Source: Brevibacterium sp. CBA3109
GTDB taxonomy: Bacteria > Actinomycetota > Actinomycetes > Actinomycetales > Brevibacteriaceae
Assembly: GCF_040256645.1 (NCBI RefSeq)
Contig: NZ_CP158281.1
Location: 930,001 to 994,000, forward strand
Direction of reading: 5' to 3'
DNA length: 64,000 nt
Shown: positions 45,842-55,726 of the stretch, one piece after another
Numbering within the stretch: the first letter of the stretch is position 1
Layout: each line of letters begins with the position of its first letter
Notes under the pieces: generated by a model
Databases searched by the model: none
Seen by the model: only the letters and a program-made list of their open reading frames with translations
Told to the model about the DNA's origin: nothing
Made by a program: the position numbers and the translations under genes

Positions 45842-47269
45842 TCAGCCGGTGTCCCTCAGTATCAGCTCCTCGAAGAGTGCTTCTGCCGGGCTCAGCCTGG
45901 GGAAGTCGACGACGTCTTCTTTCGTCTCCGGTGTGGGCTCGCCAGGGGTCGTGTTCTTCCTCGGCGGAGGATGACTGAACTTGGTGACGAATGGGGCAGT
46001 GGCCGTTTGGTATTCTTCACCGGTGGGGGTGGAGACGGTGAGGTCTTCGACAGTCGCCTCGTGCTTCCACCCGGGATGCTCCTTGGCGTAGTTGCAGGCC
46101 GCACACAGTCCGGAGGCGTTGGACCACTGGGTCTTGCCGCCTTCGGCAACAGGATTCGCATGATCGGCGTGCCTGATCGGGGCGTCACACCATGGGGTGC
46201 GACACACGTCGTCGCGGAAGACCACCATGCGCCGCAGCAGACCGCCGAATGTTCGTCTGCGCGAGTCCATTCCGACCATCTGCCCTGTCTCCGGCGAAGT
46301 GAACATGCGGCGGATGAACGACCGGGCCCGACTCGCAGCTAGGAAGTTCCGCGCTGTCTTCGCGGGCAGTGGCCCATAGCTGGGAATCCAGGCAGGAACC
46401 TGCCCGTCTGAGAACAGGCTTTCGGCTTCCATCACGATATGGACCTCAGTGGGCACGTCGGTGGCAGAGTCCTGTCCGGTAAGCCGTTCGACGAAGATAT
46501 CGGCCATCAGCTGGTTCCGGCTGCGGTCGAAATCCTGACCTTCGATCTTGCGTTCGGTGGCAGCGGCCTCCAGACTCTCATACGCAGCGACCGCCTGCTG
46601 CAGAGGCAGAGTGGCGCTGACCATCGCCATACCGTTGGTGAGTGCGCTCACGGACACATGCCGATGCGCACCCGCTGCTTCGGCTCTCTCATGCGCATTG
46701 TCTGAGGACACATTGGCTGCCAGTGAGCGCGCCTCGGTGCGCAACCGGCGGCTGCCGGCCACGGCAGCACGGTCTTTGAGTGCTTCGTCGACGAAGAGTC
46801 GCTCGTCGGAGGTGAGCCATGCTGTCTCATCGGCGATGATGCGGGCTTTGGCTTCCGAGATGGAACCCTCGGCCAGAGCCTCGTACGTGTGAGGGAGGTC
46901 GTTGACGACGGCCTTGGACGTTGAGAGGAACTTCCGCCCAGTCGAGGGTGAGACCCGTTTGGCCAGTGCGATCTCGTTGCCGGCGTACTTTCCCTGTTCG
47001 CGTTTGGGTACGTCATTGGCGGCGTCTTCGCGCTGGCGGTGCCTGTGGAAGGCGACGGCCTCACGCGCCTGCGCGGCCGCGGCGGCGGAAGTAAGCTCCT
47101 CGAGCGCCCGAATGCGCGTCTGAGCCTCCCATGCATGATCTGCTGGTTCGAGGTCACGCAGAGTCCTGCACCAACGATCAATATCGGTGGTGATGCCCGG
47201 AAGTCGAGCCCATGATCCAGTGCCCCGATAATCGGGGTGGTCCGGGTCATCCGAGGGATGCGTGTACAT
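45842..47269 (-). CDS. 13E12-type DUF222/HNH endonuclease domain protein
   Basis: 475 residues. Residues about 30-330 form the DUF222 region and a C-terminal HNH motif follows: CRTPWCDAPIRHADHANPV, then GLCAACNYAKEH with paired cysteines for zinc. These proteins resemble the REP13E12 family of mycobacteria and occur in many copies in actinobacterial genomes; they are regarded as mobile or selfish, but the activity is unproven. It interrupts the run of menaquinone genes between menD and menF. No terminal repeats were seen. Confidence 0.88.
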   Translation of the reverse strand: MYTHPSDDPDHPDYRGTGSWARLPGITTDIDRWCRTLRDLEPADHAWEAQTRIRALEELTSAAAAAQAREAVAFHRHRQREDAANDVPKREQGKYAGNEIALAKRVSPSTGRKFLSTSKAVVNDLPHTYEALAEGSISEAKARIIADETAWLTSDERLFVDEALKDRAAVAGSRRLRTEARSLAANVSSDNAHERAEAAGAHRHVSVSALTNGMAMVSATLPLQQAVAAYESLEAAATERKIEGQDFDRSRNQLMADIFVERLTGQDSATDVPTEVHIVMEAESLFSDGQVPAWIPSYGPLPAKTARNFLAASRARSFIRRMFTSPETGQMVGMDSRRRTFGGLLRRMVVFRDDVCRTPWCDAPIRHADHANPVAEGGKTQWSNASGLCAACNYAKEHPGWKHEATVEDLTVSTPTGEEYQTATAPFVTKFSHPPPRKNTTPGEPTPETKEDVVDFPRLSPAEALFEELILRDTG

Positions 47270-47424
47270 GTGAAGAGACTATGCCGAGCCACTGACACAG
47301 ACACTGACATGAGACGTCAAAACCTTGACACCATGTCAACGTTGCGAGATCGTATCAGGCGCGAACTGGTGCCGACTAAGGGCACGAGCTGGTACTAGCC
47401 CAAGGTCGCGAGACAGTCAGTGTC

Positions 47425-48789
47425 TTATTCCAACCCCAGCGCACGGCGCATCGGAGCGAGTTTGGCGTCGGTCTCGGCCACCTCGGTGAGGGGATCCGAA
47501 TCGGGCATGATGCCCGCACCGGCGAACAGACGGATCCGATTGCGGTCCTCGAGTTGTCCGCAGCGCAGTGCGATTCCGAACTGTCCGTTGCCGCGGTCGT
47601 CCATCCAGCCCACCGGACCCGAATACCGGCCGCGATCAAGCGGCTCCAGCTCGTCCACATGGGCAACCGCGCTGGCCTGCGGATACCCGCCGACAGCCGC
47701 GGTGGGATGCACGGCCGCAGCGATGTCGAGGGCACTGAGGCGCGAGTCCTCTGGCAGGTGGGCCGAAGCATCCGAAGCCGAGTGGATGACGTTGGCCAAA
47801 GGCAGCAGGTGCGGCCGCTCGTCGACGCTCACATCATCAGCGACGAGTCCGAGGCTGCGCTGCAGCGAGGCGATCGCGAAGGCGTGTTCGGTGCTGTCCT
47901 TGTGCGCGCTCAAAAGCTTCCTGGCAGCGGGCATCTCGGTGGTCGGGTCGTTCTCCACCCGATATGTGCCTGCGAGCACGCGCGAGGTCACGCGGTTGTT
48001 CTCGACGCCGATGAGCAGCTCCGGCGTGGAACCGATCAGGCCGGCGACATTGAAGGTCCAGCAGCTGGGGTAGCTGCGGTTGAGTGCACCCAGCACGGAT
48101 CGGACGTCGATGTCATCGTCGGTGGTGACAAGCTCATCGCGGGCCAGCACGATCTTTCGCAGCGTGGAATCGTCGGCGAAGGCGTCAACCTCGGCGGAAT
48201 CTCCGACGGGTGTGAGCATGCGCGAGACCGTCGCGACCAGGTTCGCCCAGGTAGCACTGTCGAGGTCACCGGGGGAGGACTTCGCCGAGGTGACGCGGTG
48301 CAGCGGCTCGGACTTCAGCACAGGTGGTGTGGGGGCGGCACCCTCGGCGATGATCGATGTCATCCAGACACGACCGCCTCGGCGACCGAGGACGAACTCG
48401 GGGACGTGGATGAGGGAGTCGACCTCGGATTCGCCCGAGTAGGCGACGGTGGCGAAGCACATCAGTCCCGAGCCGAGCAGGTCGACCTCGTCCTCGATGG
48501 TCGCTGCGCCCGTGATCGCCTTCCATGCCTCGGAGAGCTCGGTGAAACGAGCGCGGCCGCGGGCGCGGATGCGCAACGTGCGGCCGAAGCCGATGAGGCC
48601 CGAGGTGTCGCGGACCCAGCAGGAGAACGCCGAGGTGGGCAGGAGCTCCAGCGTCTGCTCGACGGTCGTGGGCAGTCCGGATTCGAAGGGGAATCCGGGC
48701 CCCGGTTCGACGTCGTCGACGAAGCGAGAGCGCACGTGCAGGCGCGGGGGTGCGGTGCAGATGTCAGAGGTGGTGAAGGTCGTAGTCAT
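47425..48789 (-). CDS. menF: Isochorismate synthase MenF
   Basis: 454-residue chorismate-binding enzyme converting chorismate to isochorismate, the first step of menaquinone synthesis. The C-terminal catalytic half has the family segments LRKIVLARDELV, STPELLIGVENNRVTSRVLAGTYR, ERPHLLPLAN and AAVHPTAAVGGYPQ. Context with menD and menG favours menaquinone over siderophore synthesis (EntC is homologous). Confidence 0.92.
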   Translation of the reverse strand: MTTTFTTSDICTAPPRLHVRSRFVDDVEPGPGFPFESGLPTTVEQTLELLPTSAFSCWVRDTSGLIGFGRTLRIRARGRARFTELSEAWKAITGAATIEDEVDLLGSGLMCFATVAYSGESEVDSLIHVPEFVLGRRGGRVWMTSIIAEGAAPTPPVLKSEPLHRVTSAKSSPGDLDSATWANLVATVSRMLTPVGDSAEVDAFADDSTLRKIVLARDELVTTDDDIDVRSVLGALNRSYPSCWTFNVAGLIGSTPELLIGVENNRVTSRVLAGTYRVENDPTTEMPAARKLLSAHKDSTEHAFAIASLQRSLGLVADDVSVDERPHLLPLANVIHSASDASAHLPEDSRLSALDIAAAVHPTAAVGGYPQASAVAHVDELEPLDRGRYSGPVGWMDDRGNGQFGIALRCGQLEDRNRIRLFAGAGIMPDSDPLTEVAETDAKLAPMRRALGLE

Positions 48790-48937
48790 TTCAGTCCCAC
48801 TCTAGTCGAGAAATTCGCCGTCCCGACGCGATGGCGTGCACCGTGGAGCACTGACTGTGGCCAGTTCCACACTGCCAAGAGCATGGAAACGGGTCCGCAA
48901 ATTCGCCCCCGGGTTCAGGTGTTGAGAGAATAGTGCC

Positions 48938-49642
48938 ATGAACCGTGCTCAGCTGGACAAGCAGCCCGACGACGTCGCGTCGATGTTCGATGACGTCGCC
49001 TCCCGCTACGACCTCACCAACGATGTGCTGACTTTCGGTCTGGCGCGCACCTGGCGCCGGACGGTTGCGCACTCGGTGGCTGCCGGGCCCGGTGAGCGCG
49101 TCCTAGATCTCGCAGCCGGAACGGGAACGTCGTCGATGACGTTCACCCATCACGGCGCCGAGGTGGTTGCCGGCGACATCTCGAAGGGCATGCTCGCCGA
49201 AGGGCGTCGCAGGCACCCCAAGATCGACTTCATCTACGCCGACGCGATGGACCTTCCGTTCTCCGACGCCAGCTTCGACGTCGTCACCATCTCCTTCGGC
49301 ATCCGCAACGTCAATGATGTGGATGCCGGACTCTCGGAGATGCTGCGCGTGCTCCGACCCGGTGGCCGTCTCATCATCTGTGAGTTCTCGACACCGACGT
49401 TCGCCCCGTTCAGCCTCGTCTACAAGGAATACCTGATGCGGGCACTGCCCGCAGTATCGAAGGCTGTGTCCTCGAACCCCGACGCCTACGTCTACCTGGC
49501 TGAATCGATCCGGGCCTGGCCCGACCAGGACGAATTCGCTCAGCAGATCCTCGATGCCGGCTTCGACCAGGTCAAGCATCGCAATCTGACAGGCGGAATC
49601 GTCGCCGTCCATCACGCTCTCAAGCCGGGCGCCGAACGCTGA
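48938..49642 (+). CDS. menG: Demethylmenaquinone methyltransferase MenG (UbiE family)
   Basis: 234 residues; class I methyltransferase with the SAM-binding [12 protein letters not shown] and [14 protein letters not shown] and the family motifs [18 protein letters not shown] and [15 protein letters not shown]. It performs the last methylation to menaquinone. It is divergent from menF, and menJ follows two bases after its stop. Confidence 0.95.
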   Translation: MNRAQLDKQPDDVASMFDDVASRYDLTNDVLTFGLARTWRRTVAHSVAAGPGERVLDLAAGTGTSSMTFTHHGAEVVAGDISKGMLAEGRRRHPKIDFIYADAMDLPFSDASFDVVTISFGIRNVNDVDAGLSEMLRVLRPGGRLIICEFSTPTFAPFSLVYKEYLMRALPAVSKAVSSNPDAYVYLAESIRAWPDQDEFAQQILDAGFDQVKHRNLTGGIVAVHHALKPGAER

Positions 49643-49644
49643 CC

Positions 49645-50946
49645 ATGAACGAATTCTCCGCCGAGGTCATCGTTGTCGGGGCGGGTCCTGCCGGATCGGC
49701 CATCGGCACCTACCTCGCGCAGGCCGGCCATGAGGTCATCATCTTAGAGAAGTCCGGGTTCCCCCGTGACAAGATCTGCGGTGATGCCCTGACCCCGCGC
49801 GCAGTCAAAGAAGTCGGCTTCTTAGGGATGGACACCCCCGAGTCCGAGGGGTGGCATAAGAACAGAGGACTGCGTCTCATCGGCGGCGGACACCGCTTGG
49901 AGATCGACTGGCCCGATATCGACGGCACCCCGAACTATGGACTGACCAAACCGCGGATGGGCATGGACGAGGCTTTCGCCCGTCACGCCCAGCGCAGCGG
50001 TGCCAGACTGTTCGAGCAGGTCAAAGCCATGACGCCGGACATCGGTGAGGACGGGTGGATCAAGGGCATCCACGCCTCCGGGACCGATCACCGCGGTCGC
50101 CGGGTCGGACCTGAGGCTCACTTCAGTGCCCCGATCGTGATCGCCGCCGACGGCGTCTCCTCACGCCTGGCCGTGGCCATGGGGTTGGAGAAGCGCGACG
50201 ACCGCCCGATGGGTGTGGCCGTGCGCGCCTATCATTCCTCGCCGAGGCATGCCGACGACTACATCGAGAGCTGGGTTGAGATGCGCTCGAGCAATTCGGC
50301 GGGCGAGTCCGAGGTTCTGCCCGGGTACGGCTGGCTCTTCCCGCTGGGCGACGGCACGATCAACATCGGAGCCGGCCTGCTGGACTCCTCGCCCCAGTTC
50401 GGTTCCGTAGACTTCCGCGCCATGATGGGGCAGTGGATCGCGGACATGGGCCACGAATGGGGCATCGATGAGTCCACCTCATTGGGCCCGATCAAATCCG
50501 CGGCACTGCCGATGGCTTTCAACCGCACCCCGCACTTCCACAAGGGTCTCCTGCTCGTCGGCGATTCGGGCGGGATGGTCAACCCATTCAACGGGGAGGG
50601 CATCGACTATGCCCTCGAATCCGCTCGGCTGGCCGCCGAGGTGATCTCCACCTATTCCCGTTACCCACGGCACGTGATGCGGGAGAAGCTGCAGGAATAC
50701 CCGACGCTAGTGGGTGAATCCCTGGGCGGTTACTTCACGCTGGGGCGCGTTTTTTCCGCCATTATCGGCCACCCTGCACTCATGCAGTTCGGAATCAAGT
50801 ACGGTATGGGTGTTGACGTTGTGATGGAATTCGTCGTGAAATTGTTGGCGAACCTCTACCGCGACCCGAAGGTCTCTGAGGCCGATCTCATCGATCGGGT
50901 GATTTCAGCTCTCACCCGAATCGTGCCGGCTACCAGCAATGCCTGA
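49645..50946 (+). CDS. menJ: Geranylgeranyl reductase family FAD protein (MenJ-like)
   Basis: 433 residues. FAD-binding motif VVGAGPAGSAIGTYLAQAG, the PRDKICGDALTP segment of this family, and GDSGGMVNPFNGEGIDYAL. Next to menG it corresponds to mycobacterial MenJ (Rv0561c), which saturates one isoprene unit of the menaquinone side chain. The same product is expected here but is inferred. Confidence 0.9.
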   Translation: MNEFSAEVIVVGAGPAGSAIGTYLAQAGHEVIILEKSGFPRDKICGDALTPRAVKEVGFLGMDTPESEGWHKNRGLRLIGGGHRLEIDWPDIDGTPNYGLTKPRMGMDEAFARHAQRSGARLFEQVKAMTPDIGEDGWIKGIHASGTDHRGRRVGPEAHFSAPIVIAADGVSSRLAVAMGLEKRDDRPMGVAVRAYHSSPRHADDYIESWVEMRSSNSAGESEVLPGYGWLFPLGDGTINIGAGLLDSSPQFGSVDFRAMMGQWIADMGHEWGIDESTSLGPIKSAALPMAFNRTPHFHKGLLLVGDSGGMVNPFNGEGIDYALESARLAAEVISTYSRYPRHVMREKLQEYPTLVGESLGGYFTLGRVFSAIIGHPALMQFGIKYGMGVDVVMEFVVKLLANLYRDPKVSEADLIDRVISALTRIVPATSNA

Positions 50947-50975
50947 TCTCACCAGCGACTACAACACTGACTACG

Positions 50976-52001
50976 ATGAATGACGAGGACATGAGCCACC
51001 TAGCCTCTCCGGCGACTTTTATTGGTGCCGATGCCCAGCTTGCGGCGGATATTTCCATTCAGTTGGAAGCCGTCGAGCGCAGGCTCTATGTGGTGACCGA
51101 GCAGACACGGAAGCTGCCGGACACCACGTCCAAACATCTGCTGGCAGCCGGCGGCAAGCGTGCCCGTCCGAACCTTCTGCTGCTCACGGCCCGCCTCGGC
51201 GAGGCTGATCGTGACGAGATCATCGACGCGGCCGTCGCTGTGGAGCTCATCCACCTGGCCTCCCTGTACCACGATGATGTGATGGACGATGCTCCGGTTC
51301 GCCGAGGTGCTCCGGCCGCGCACGAGGTGTGGGGCAATTCCGTGGCCATCCTCACCGGCGATCTCCTGTTCTCGAAGGCGTCGGGGGTGACTGCGAAGCT
51401 GGGCCCCGAGGCCGTCACTGTCCAGTCCGAGACCTTCGAACGCCTCGTCCTCGGTCAGCTCAATGAATTCGCGGGCCCACCGGAGGACGCGGATGCGATC
51501 GACCACTACATCCAGGTGCTCGCGGACAAGACAGGTTCACTCATCGCCACCTCGGCGCAGTTCGGGGTCATGTTCTCGGGCGCGGATCAGGCGCTGGCCG
51601 AACCCGTGCGGGTCTTCGGCGAACGCGTCGGCATTGCCTTCCAGCTCGCCGATGACATCATCGACCTGACGACCACCTCCTCGGTGTCGGGTAAGACCCC
51701 CGGCACTGACCTGCGCGAAGGCGTTCCCACCTTGCCGGTGCTCTACGTCCGGGCCGCTGCGGCCGATGGTGACGAGGCTGCCGCCGAGGTGGTCGAGCTG
51801 CTCGCCGCGGATCTGAGCTCGGACGCAGCGCTCGAGTCCGCTCGTGCCGCTCTGGCCGCTCACCCGGTGACGGCACGTGCCCGTGCCGAAGCGGTTCGCT
51901 GGGCCGACGAGGCGAAAGCTGCACTTGCGCCTCTGCCCGACGGCCTGGTCAAGGAATCACTGTTCGCCTTCGCCGATTCCGTGGTCACGCGCAGCGCCTG
52001 A
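50976..52001 (+). CDS. Polyprenyl diphosphate synthase (menaquinone side chain)
   Basis: 341-residue trans-prenyltransferase. The first aspartate-rich motif YHDDVMDDAPVRRG and second LADDIIDLT bind magnesium and the allylic diphosphate. GGKRARPNLLLL and the KTGSL motif are present. By position (Rv0562 counterpart) it makes the octa- or nonaprenyl chain used by MenA; chain length cannot be read reliably. The ATG at 50976 or 50991 could be the start. Confidence 0.9.
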   Translation: MNDEDMSHLASPATFIGADAQLAADISIQLEAVERRLYVVTEQTRKLPDTTSKHLLAAGGKRARPNLLLLTARLGEADRDEIIDAAVAVELIHLASLYHDDVMDDAPVRRGAPAAHEVWGNSVAILTGDLLFSKASGVTAKLGPEAVTVQSETFERLVLGQLNEFAGPPEDADAIDHYIQVLADKTGSLIATSAQFGVMFSGADQALAEPVRVFGERVGIAFQLADDIIDLTTTSSVSGKTPGTDLREGVPTLPVLYVRAAAADGDEAAAEVVELLAADLSSDAALESARAALAAHPVTARARAEAVRWADEAKAALAPLPDGLVKESLFAFADSVVTRSA

Positions 52002-52164
52002 CCAGATCAGATACTGCGAAGGTGCATCCTCGTACCCGAGCCTCTCGCCCTGGTTGTCGTCGGACTGATCAGTCGGTGGCTGTCAGGTGTATAGGGCTTC
52101 GAATCTCAGGTGGGATCGATCGCGGTTCTCATCGCTGCTGAGTTGACCATGCAGCTCCTGGACC

Positions 52165-53079
52165 TCAGCGCTTGAGGCGACTCTGACGGATCAGGTCGGT
52201 GCACAGCAGGAGCACGGCGATCCAGATGACGAAGAAGCCGACCCACCGGGTAGTCGACATCATCTCTCCAAGGATGAATACGCCGGTGATGAACTGCATC
52301 GTCGGCGTGATGTACTGCAGCATCCCCACCCAGGACAGGGGGATCCTCCTGGCGGCTGCGCTGAAGAGGATCAGCGGAATCGCGGTCGCCGGGCCCGTGA
52401 CGAGAATGATGATGACATGGCTGGCACCGAAGCCCGTGAACGTGGACAGGCCCTGGGCTCCAAGGATGAGAAGGAATATGGCGCTGGGCACCGCCAGCAC
52501 GGCGGACTCGATCGTCATTCCCTCCAGGGCGCCGACACGACTTCCGACCTTGTTCTTGACCAGCCCGTAGAGCCCGAACGACAGTGCCACAGTGAAGGAC
52601 AGGTAGGGCATGCGCCCGAGACCGATGCCGACGATGATGACGGCGAGCAGACCGAATCCCGCCGCAGTCCACTGCAGGGGCCGCAGCTTCTCACCGAGGA
52701 AGATGACGCCCAGCCCGATGGAGATCAGCGGGTTGAGGTAGTAGCCCAATGACACCTCGACGAGGTGGTCGGTTTCGACGCCGTAGACGAACGCGGTCCA
52801 GTTGATGGCGATGAGGACGGCGGCCAACGCCAGCAGCCAGAACGTGCGACCGGACCCGACAATCTGCCATGTGCGTTTGAAGCCGCCGGTGAAGGCCAGG
52901 AGGATGGCGCAGAAGAGCAACGACCAGATGACGCGGTGCGAAACGAGTTCAAGGGCTCCGGTCGGGGCGGCGGCTGCGAAGAGCAGGGGGATGAGACCCC
53001 ACAGCAGGTAGGCGGAGAGGCCGTTGGCCAGTCCGGCTCTGCGGAAGGCGTTCATGTCTGGAGTCGTATCTGCGTTCAC
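52165..53079 (-). CDS. rarD: RarD-type EamA permease
   Basis: 304 residues with ten hydrophobic segments in two EamA repeats; the N-terminal GLANGLSAYLLWGLIPLLF and ETDHLVEVSLGYYLNPL are typical of the RarD subfamily of the drug/metabolite superfamily. The substrate is unknown. It is divergent from the ferredoxin reductase gene. Confidence 0.88.
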   Translation of the reverse strand: MNADTTPDMNAFRRAGLANGLSAYLLWGLIPLLFAAAAPTGALELVSHRVIWSLLFCAILLAFTGGFKRTWQIVGSGRTFWLLALAAVLIAINWTAFVYGVETDHLVEVSLGYYLNPLISIGLGVIFLGEKLRPLQWTAAGFGLLAVIIVGIGLGRMPYLSFTVALSFGLYGLVKNKVGSRVGALEGMTIESAVLAVPSAIFLLILGAQGLSTFTGFGASHVIIILVTGPATAIPLILFSAAARRIPLSWVGMLQYITPTMQFITGVFILGEMMSTTRWVGFFVIWIAVLLLCTDLIRQSRLKR

Positions 53080-53218
53080 ATGCCGAGTCTAGTGATCTCA
53101 CGACGCGTCGCCGTCGTGTTCTGTCAGCTGGGATGAGAGTGCGAGTTTCGTCACGTGTTTGTTAGGAGGTCCTTCATTGCCGATACAATCGGAGATGACT
53201 TACTAGAGAGGTGTGAGA

Positions 53219-54637
53219 ATGACGCGTCCCTTCCGTGTGGCTATTGTGGGTGCCGGCCCTGCCGGGATCTATGCGGCCGATCTGCTGACCAAGGCCGAGC
53301 GTGACTTCGAGGTCAGCATTGATCTCTTCGAGCGTCTGCCGACTCCGTTCGGATTGGTCCGGTACGGAGTTGCTCCGGATCATCCTCGGATCAAGGGCAT
53401 CATCAACGCTCTCATCAAGGTTCTCGACCGTGGTGATATCCGCTTGTTCTCCAACGTCGAGTACGGCGTCGATATCAACTTGGAAGAGCTGACCGATCGT
53501 TATGACGCGGTGATCTTCTCCACCGGCTGCTTCATCGATGCTTCGCTGAATCTTCCCGGGGTCGAACTGCCCGGCTCGCACGGGGCCGCGGACTTCGTCA
53601 ACTGGTACGACTCGCATCCGGATGCGGTCCAGACTTGGCCCCTGGATGCCCAGAAGGTGGCCGTCATCGGAAACGGCAACGTCGCCCTCGATGTTGCCCG
53701 TGTGCTGGCAAAGCAGGCCGATGACATGCATACGACGGAGATCCCTGATCACGTCTACGAGGGGTTGAAGTCGTCGCGGGTCACGGATGTGCACGTGTTC
53801 GGCAGGCGTGGACCGGCGCAGGCGAAGTTCACACCGCTGGAACTGCGCGAGCTGGGGCATGTCAAGGATGTCGACATCATCGTCTATCCCGAAGACTATG
53901 AGTTCGATGACGGGTCGCTGGAGGCGATCGAGTCGAACAACCAGACCAAACAGGTCGCGAAGACACTGACTGACTTCACCATGAGGGAACCGGTTGGGGC
54001 CAAGCGCCGGCTGCACCTGCATTTCCTCCATTCTCCGGTTGCCATCCTCGGCGAGGATCGAGTCACTGGGCTGCGCACGGAACGGATGGAACTCGACGGA
54101 TCGGGTGGAGCCAACGGCACCGGGACCTTCCATGATTGGGAGGTTGAGGCCGTGTACCGGGCTATCGGCTACGCAGGCACCGCACTTCCTCAGCTGCCGT
54201 TCGACTCAGACCGAGGGGTCATCCCGAATCACGGGGGCCGGGTTGTCCATGCAGACGACCAGAGGGTCTCTGCCGATGCAGACGTGGTGCAGGGCGTGTA
54301 CGCGACCGGGTGGATCAAACGCGGCCCGGTCGGCCTGATCGGGCATACGAAGGGCGATGCTCTGGAGACGATCGGTCATATCCTCGATGACCGCTCCGCT
54401 GGTGTCTTGACTGAGCCCGTGTACCCAGATGACTCTGCGATCGTCGAATTGCTCGAGTCCAAGGGCGTCGACTACGTGGATTGGGAAGGCTACCATCGCG
54501 TGGAGACGGCAGAAAAGGCTCGTGGCGAGGCCGAAGGTCGTGAACGGGTGAAGATCGCGACCCGCGAGGGAATGCTCGCGGAGGCCCGCAGCCACCTGCA
54601 GGCTGAAGCGGCCAGCCAGCCCACAGCGGGGCACTGA
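53219..54637 (+). CDS. FprA-type ferredoxin-NADP reductase
   Basis: 472 residues, adrenodoxin reductase family. FAD motif VAIVGAGPAGIYAADLL, family segment PTPFGLVRYGVAPDHPRIK, NADP motif VIGNGNVALDVARVLA and GWIKRGPVGLIGHTKGDA. It moves electrons between NADPH and ferredoxin, for example for cytochrome P450s. ATG 53219 is chosen with AGAGG seven bases upstream; a GTG six bases earlier is possible. A TACAAT box at 53184 suggests a short leader. Confidence 0.93.
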   Translation: MTRPFRVAIVGAGPAGIYAADLLTKAERDFEVSIDLFERLPTPFGLVRYGVAPDHPRIKGIINALIKVLDRGDIRLFSNVEYGVDINLEELTDRYDAVIFSTGCFIDASLNLPGVELPGSHGAADFVNWYDSHPDAVQTWPLDAQKVAVIGNGNVALDVARVLAKQADDMHTTEIPDHVYEGLKSSRVTDVHVFGRRGPAQAKFTPLELRELGHVKDVDIIVYPEDYEFDDGSLEAIESNNQTKQVAKTLTDFTMREPVGAKRRLHLHFLHSPVAILGEDRVTGLRTERMELDGSGGANGTGTFHDWEVEAVYRAIGYAGTALPQLPFDSDRGVIPNHGGRVVHADDQRVSADADVVQGVYATGWIKRGPVGLIGHTKGDALETIGHILDDRSAGVLTEPVYPDDSAIVELLESKGVDYVDWEGYHRVETAEKARGEAEGRERVKIATREGMLAEARSHLQAEAASQPTAGH

Positions 54638-54675
54638 GTTCGAATGAACTAGGCATAATTGAACACAGAAATCTG

Positions 54676-54706
54676 CGAGCGCGTCACCGTATCGGTGGCG
54701 CGCTCG
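54676..54706 (+). terminator. Hairpin after the ferredoxin reductase gene
   Basis: CGAGCGCGTCACC pairs with GGTGGCGCGCTCG (one G-T pair) around a 5-base loop, followed by TGGTTTG. It is a stable stem 38 bases after the stop, before the promoter region of the RelA/SpoT-domain gene. Confidence 0.7.
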
Positions 54707-54750
54707 TGGTTTGATGGGAACAAAGAGGGCCCTGTGACAGAGGAGGTACG

Positions 54751-55665
54751 GTGAGCGCGGATTCGGCAATGAGGGAAGTGGTCTCGCAGGCTTATGCGCA
54801 ACGGCGCGACGCCTGGGAATCTGCCGCCGTGCGGATCAAACGCTGGCTCAAACAGCAGCAGAAGGGCCTCCTCAAAGACAAAGACATCTCGCGTCTGGAT
54901 GTTGATGGGCATCGAATCAAGGATCCTGCGCGGACCCTTGCGAAGCTCGTCGAAAAGTCAGCCGATGACCCGGAGCTGACGATCTCGACTCCTCGAGACG
55001 TGGAGAATCACATCCGCGACATCGTCGGGGTGAAGGTGCTGTGCAAATCACCGCGTGACCAGAAGATGATGTTCGACTCTCTTACGGATCCTCAGCAGCT
55101 CGGTGCCTTCGTTCTCGTCGAACAGAAGAACTACGTCGACCCGCCCAAGCCCAGCGGCTACCGCGCCTGCCACGTGACCCTGCAGATCCCCTCCGACCAG
55201 GGTGAACCGGTCTTCGCGGAGATCCAAGTCAAGACCAGGCTCCAAGACGCTTGGGGCGAGCTGACCCACGAGGACATGTACAAACCCGGCGCGGCGATGA
55301 AGCCCAGTGAGCTGCATGGTGAATTCGCCCGTGCGATGGCGAACATGCTCGCAACGGTTGATGACATGGCCGATACCCTCACGGTCGAGCTCTCTGCCTT
55401 GACGAACCCCGATCTCGACACAGGGGTGCCCACAGCCACCGACGACACCATCGAGGTCAAGGTGAGGGCCACCGGTCCGAAATACGCGCTGGCGGTCGAC
55501 GGCGATGGCCGTCAGGGTCTCATCCCCGCCTTCGCCGTGCGCAAGCTCAGTGACTCCAAGGGCACGATCAAGGTCAACGACTTCATCAGCGTCGACGATC
55601 GCCTGAGAGTCACCGTCGAAGAGGACTCGAAGGGCCTGTACTACATACCGATGGCACTGGCCTGA
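54751..55665 (+). CDS. RelA/SpoT-domain protein (small alarmone synthetase-like) with C-terminal extension
   Basis: 304 residues. Residues about 25-205 form a RelA/SpoT synthetase domain: GHRIKDPARTLAKLVEK in the place of the synthetase Arg/Lys motif, IRDIVGVKVLC, PKPSGYRACHVTLQ, and the catalytic-glutamate segment AEIQVKTRLQDAWGELTHED. No HD hydrolase domain or TGS/ACT region is present. The last 80 residues look beta-rich, perhaps an S1/OB-like binding domain. (p)ppGpp synthesis is plausible but unproven. A GGAGG site fixes the GTG start. Confidence 0.85.
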   Translation: MSADSAMREVVSQAYAQRRDAWESAAVRIKRWLKQQQKGLLKDKDISRLDVDGHRIKDPARTLAKLVEKSADDPELTISTPRDVENHIRDIVGVKVLCKSPRDQKMMFDSLTDPQQLGAFVLVEQKNYVDPPKPSGYRACHVTLQIPSDQGEPVFAEIQVKTRLQDAWGELTHEDMYKPGAAMKPSELHGEFARAMANMLATVDDMADTLTVELSALTNPDLDTGVPTATDDTIEVKVRATGPKYALAVDGDGRQGLIPAFAVRKLSDSKGTIKVNDFISVDDRLRVTVEEDSKGLYYIPMALA

Positions 55666-55683
55666 GTATTAATCTGAAGCGTC

Positions 55684-55720
55684 TGATCCAGATTGAATTA
55701 TGGATCAAGTGATCTACAAT
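55684..55720 (+). promoter_or_regulatory. Promoter with overlapping palindromes, tetR gene
   Basis: TTGAAT (55693-55698) and TACAAT (55715-55720) are 16 bases apart, and the expected transcript start coincides with the ATG at 55727. TGATCC/GGATCA (55684-55707) and GATCA-AG-TGATC (55703-55714) form palindromes over the -35 and spacer, a typical site for autorepression by the TetR protein. Confidence 0.6.
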
Positions 55721-55726
55721 TCAGGG

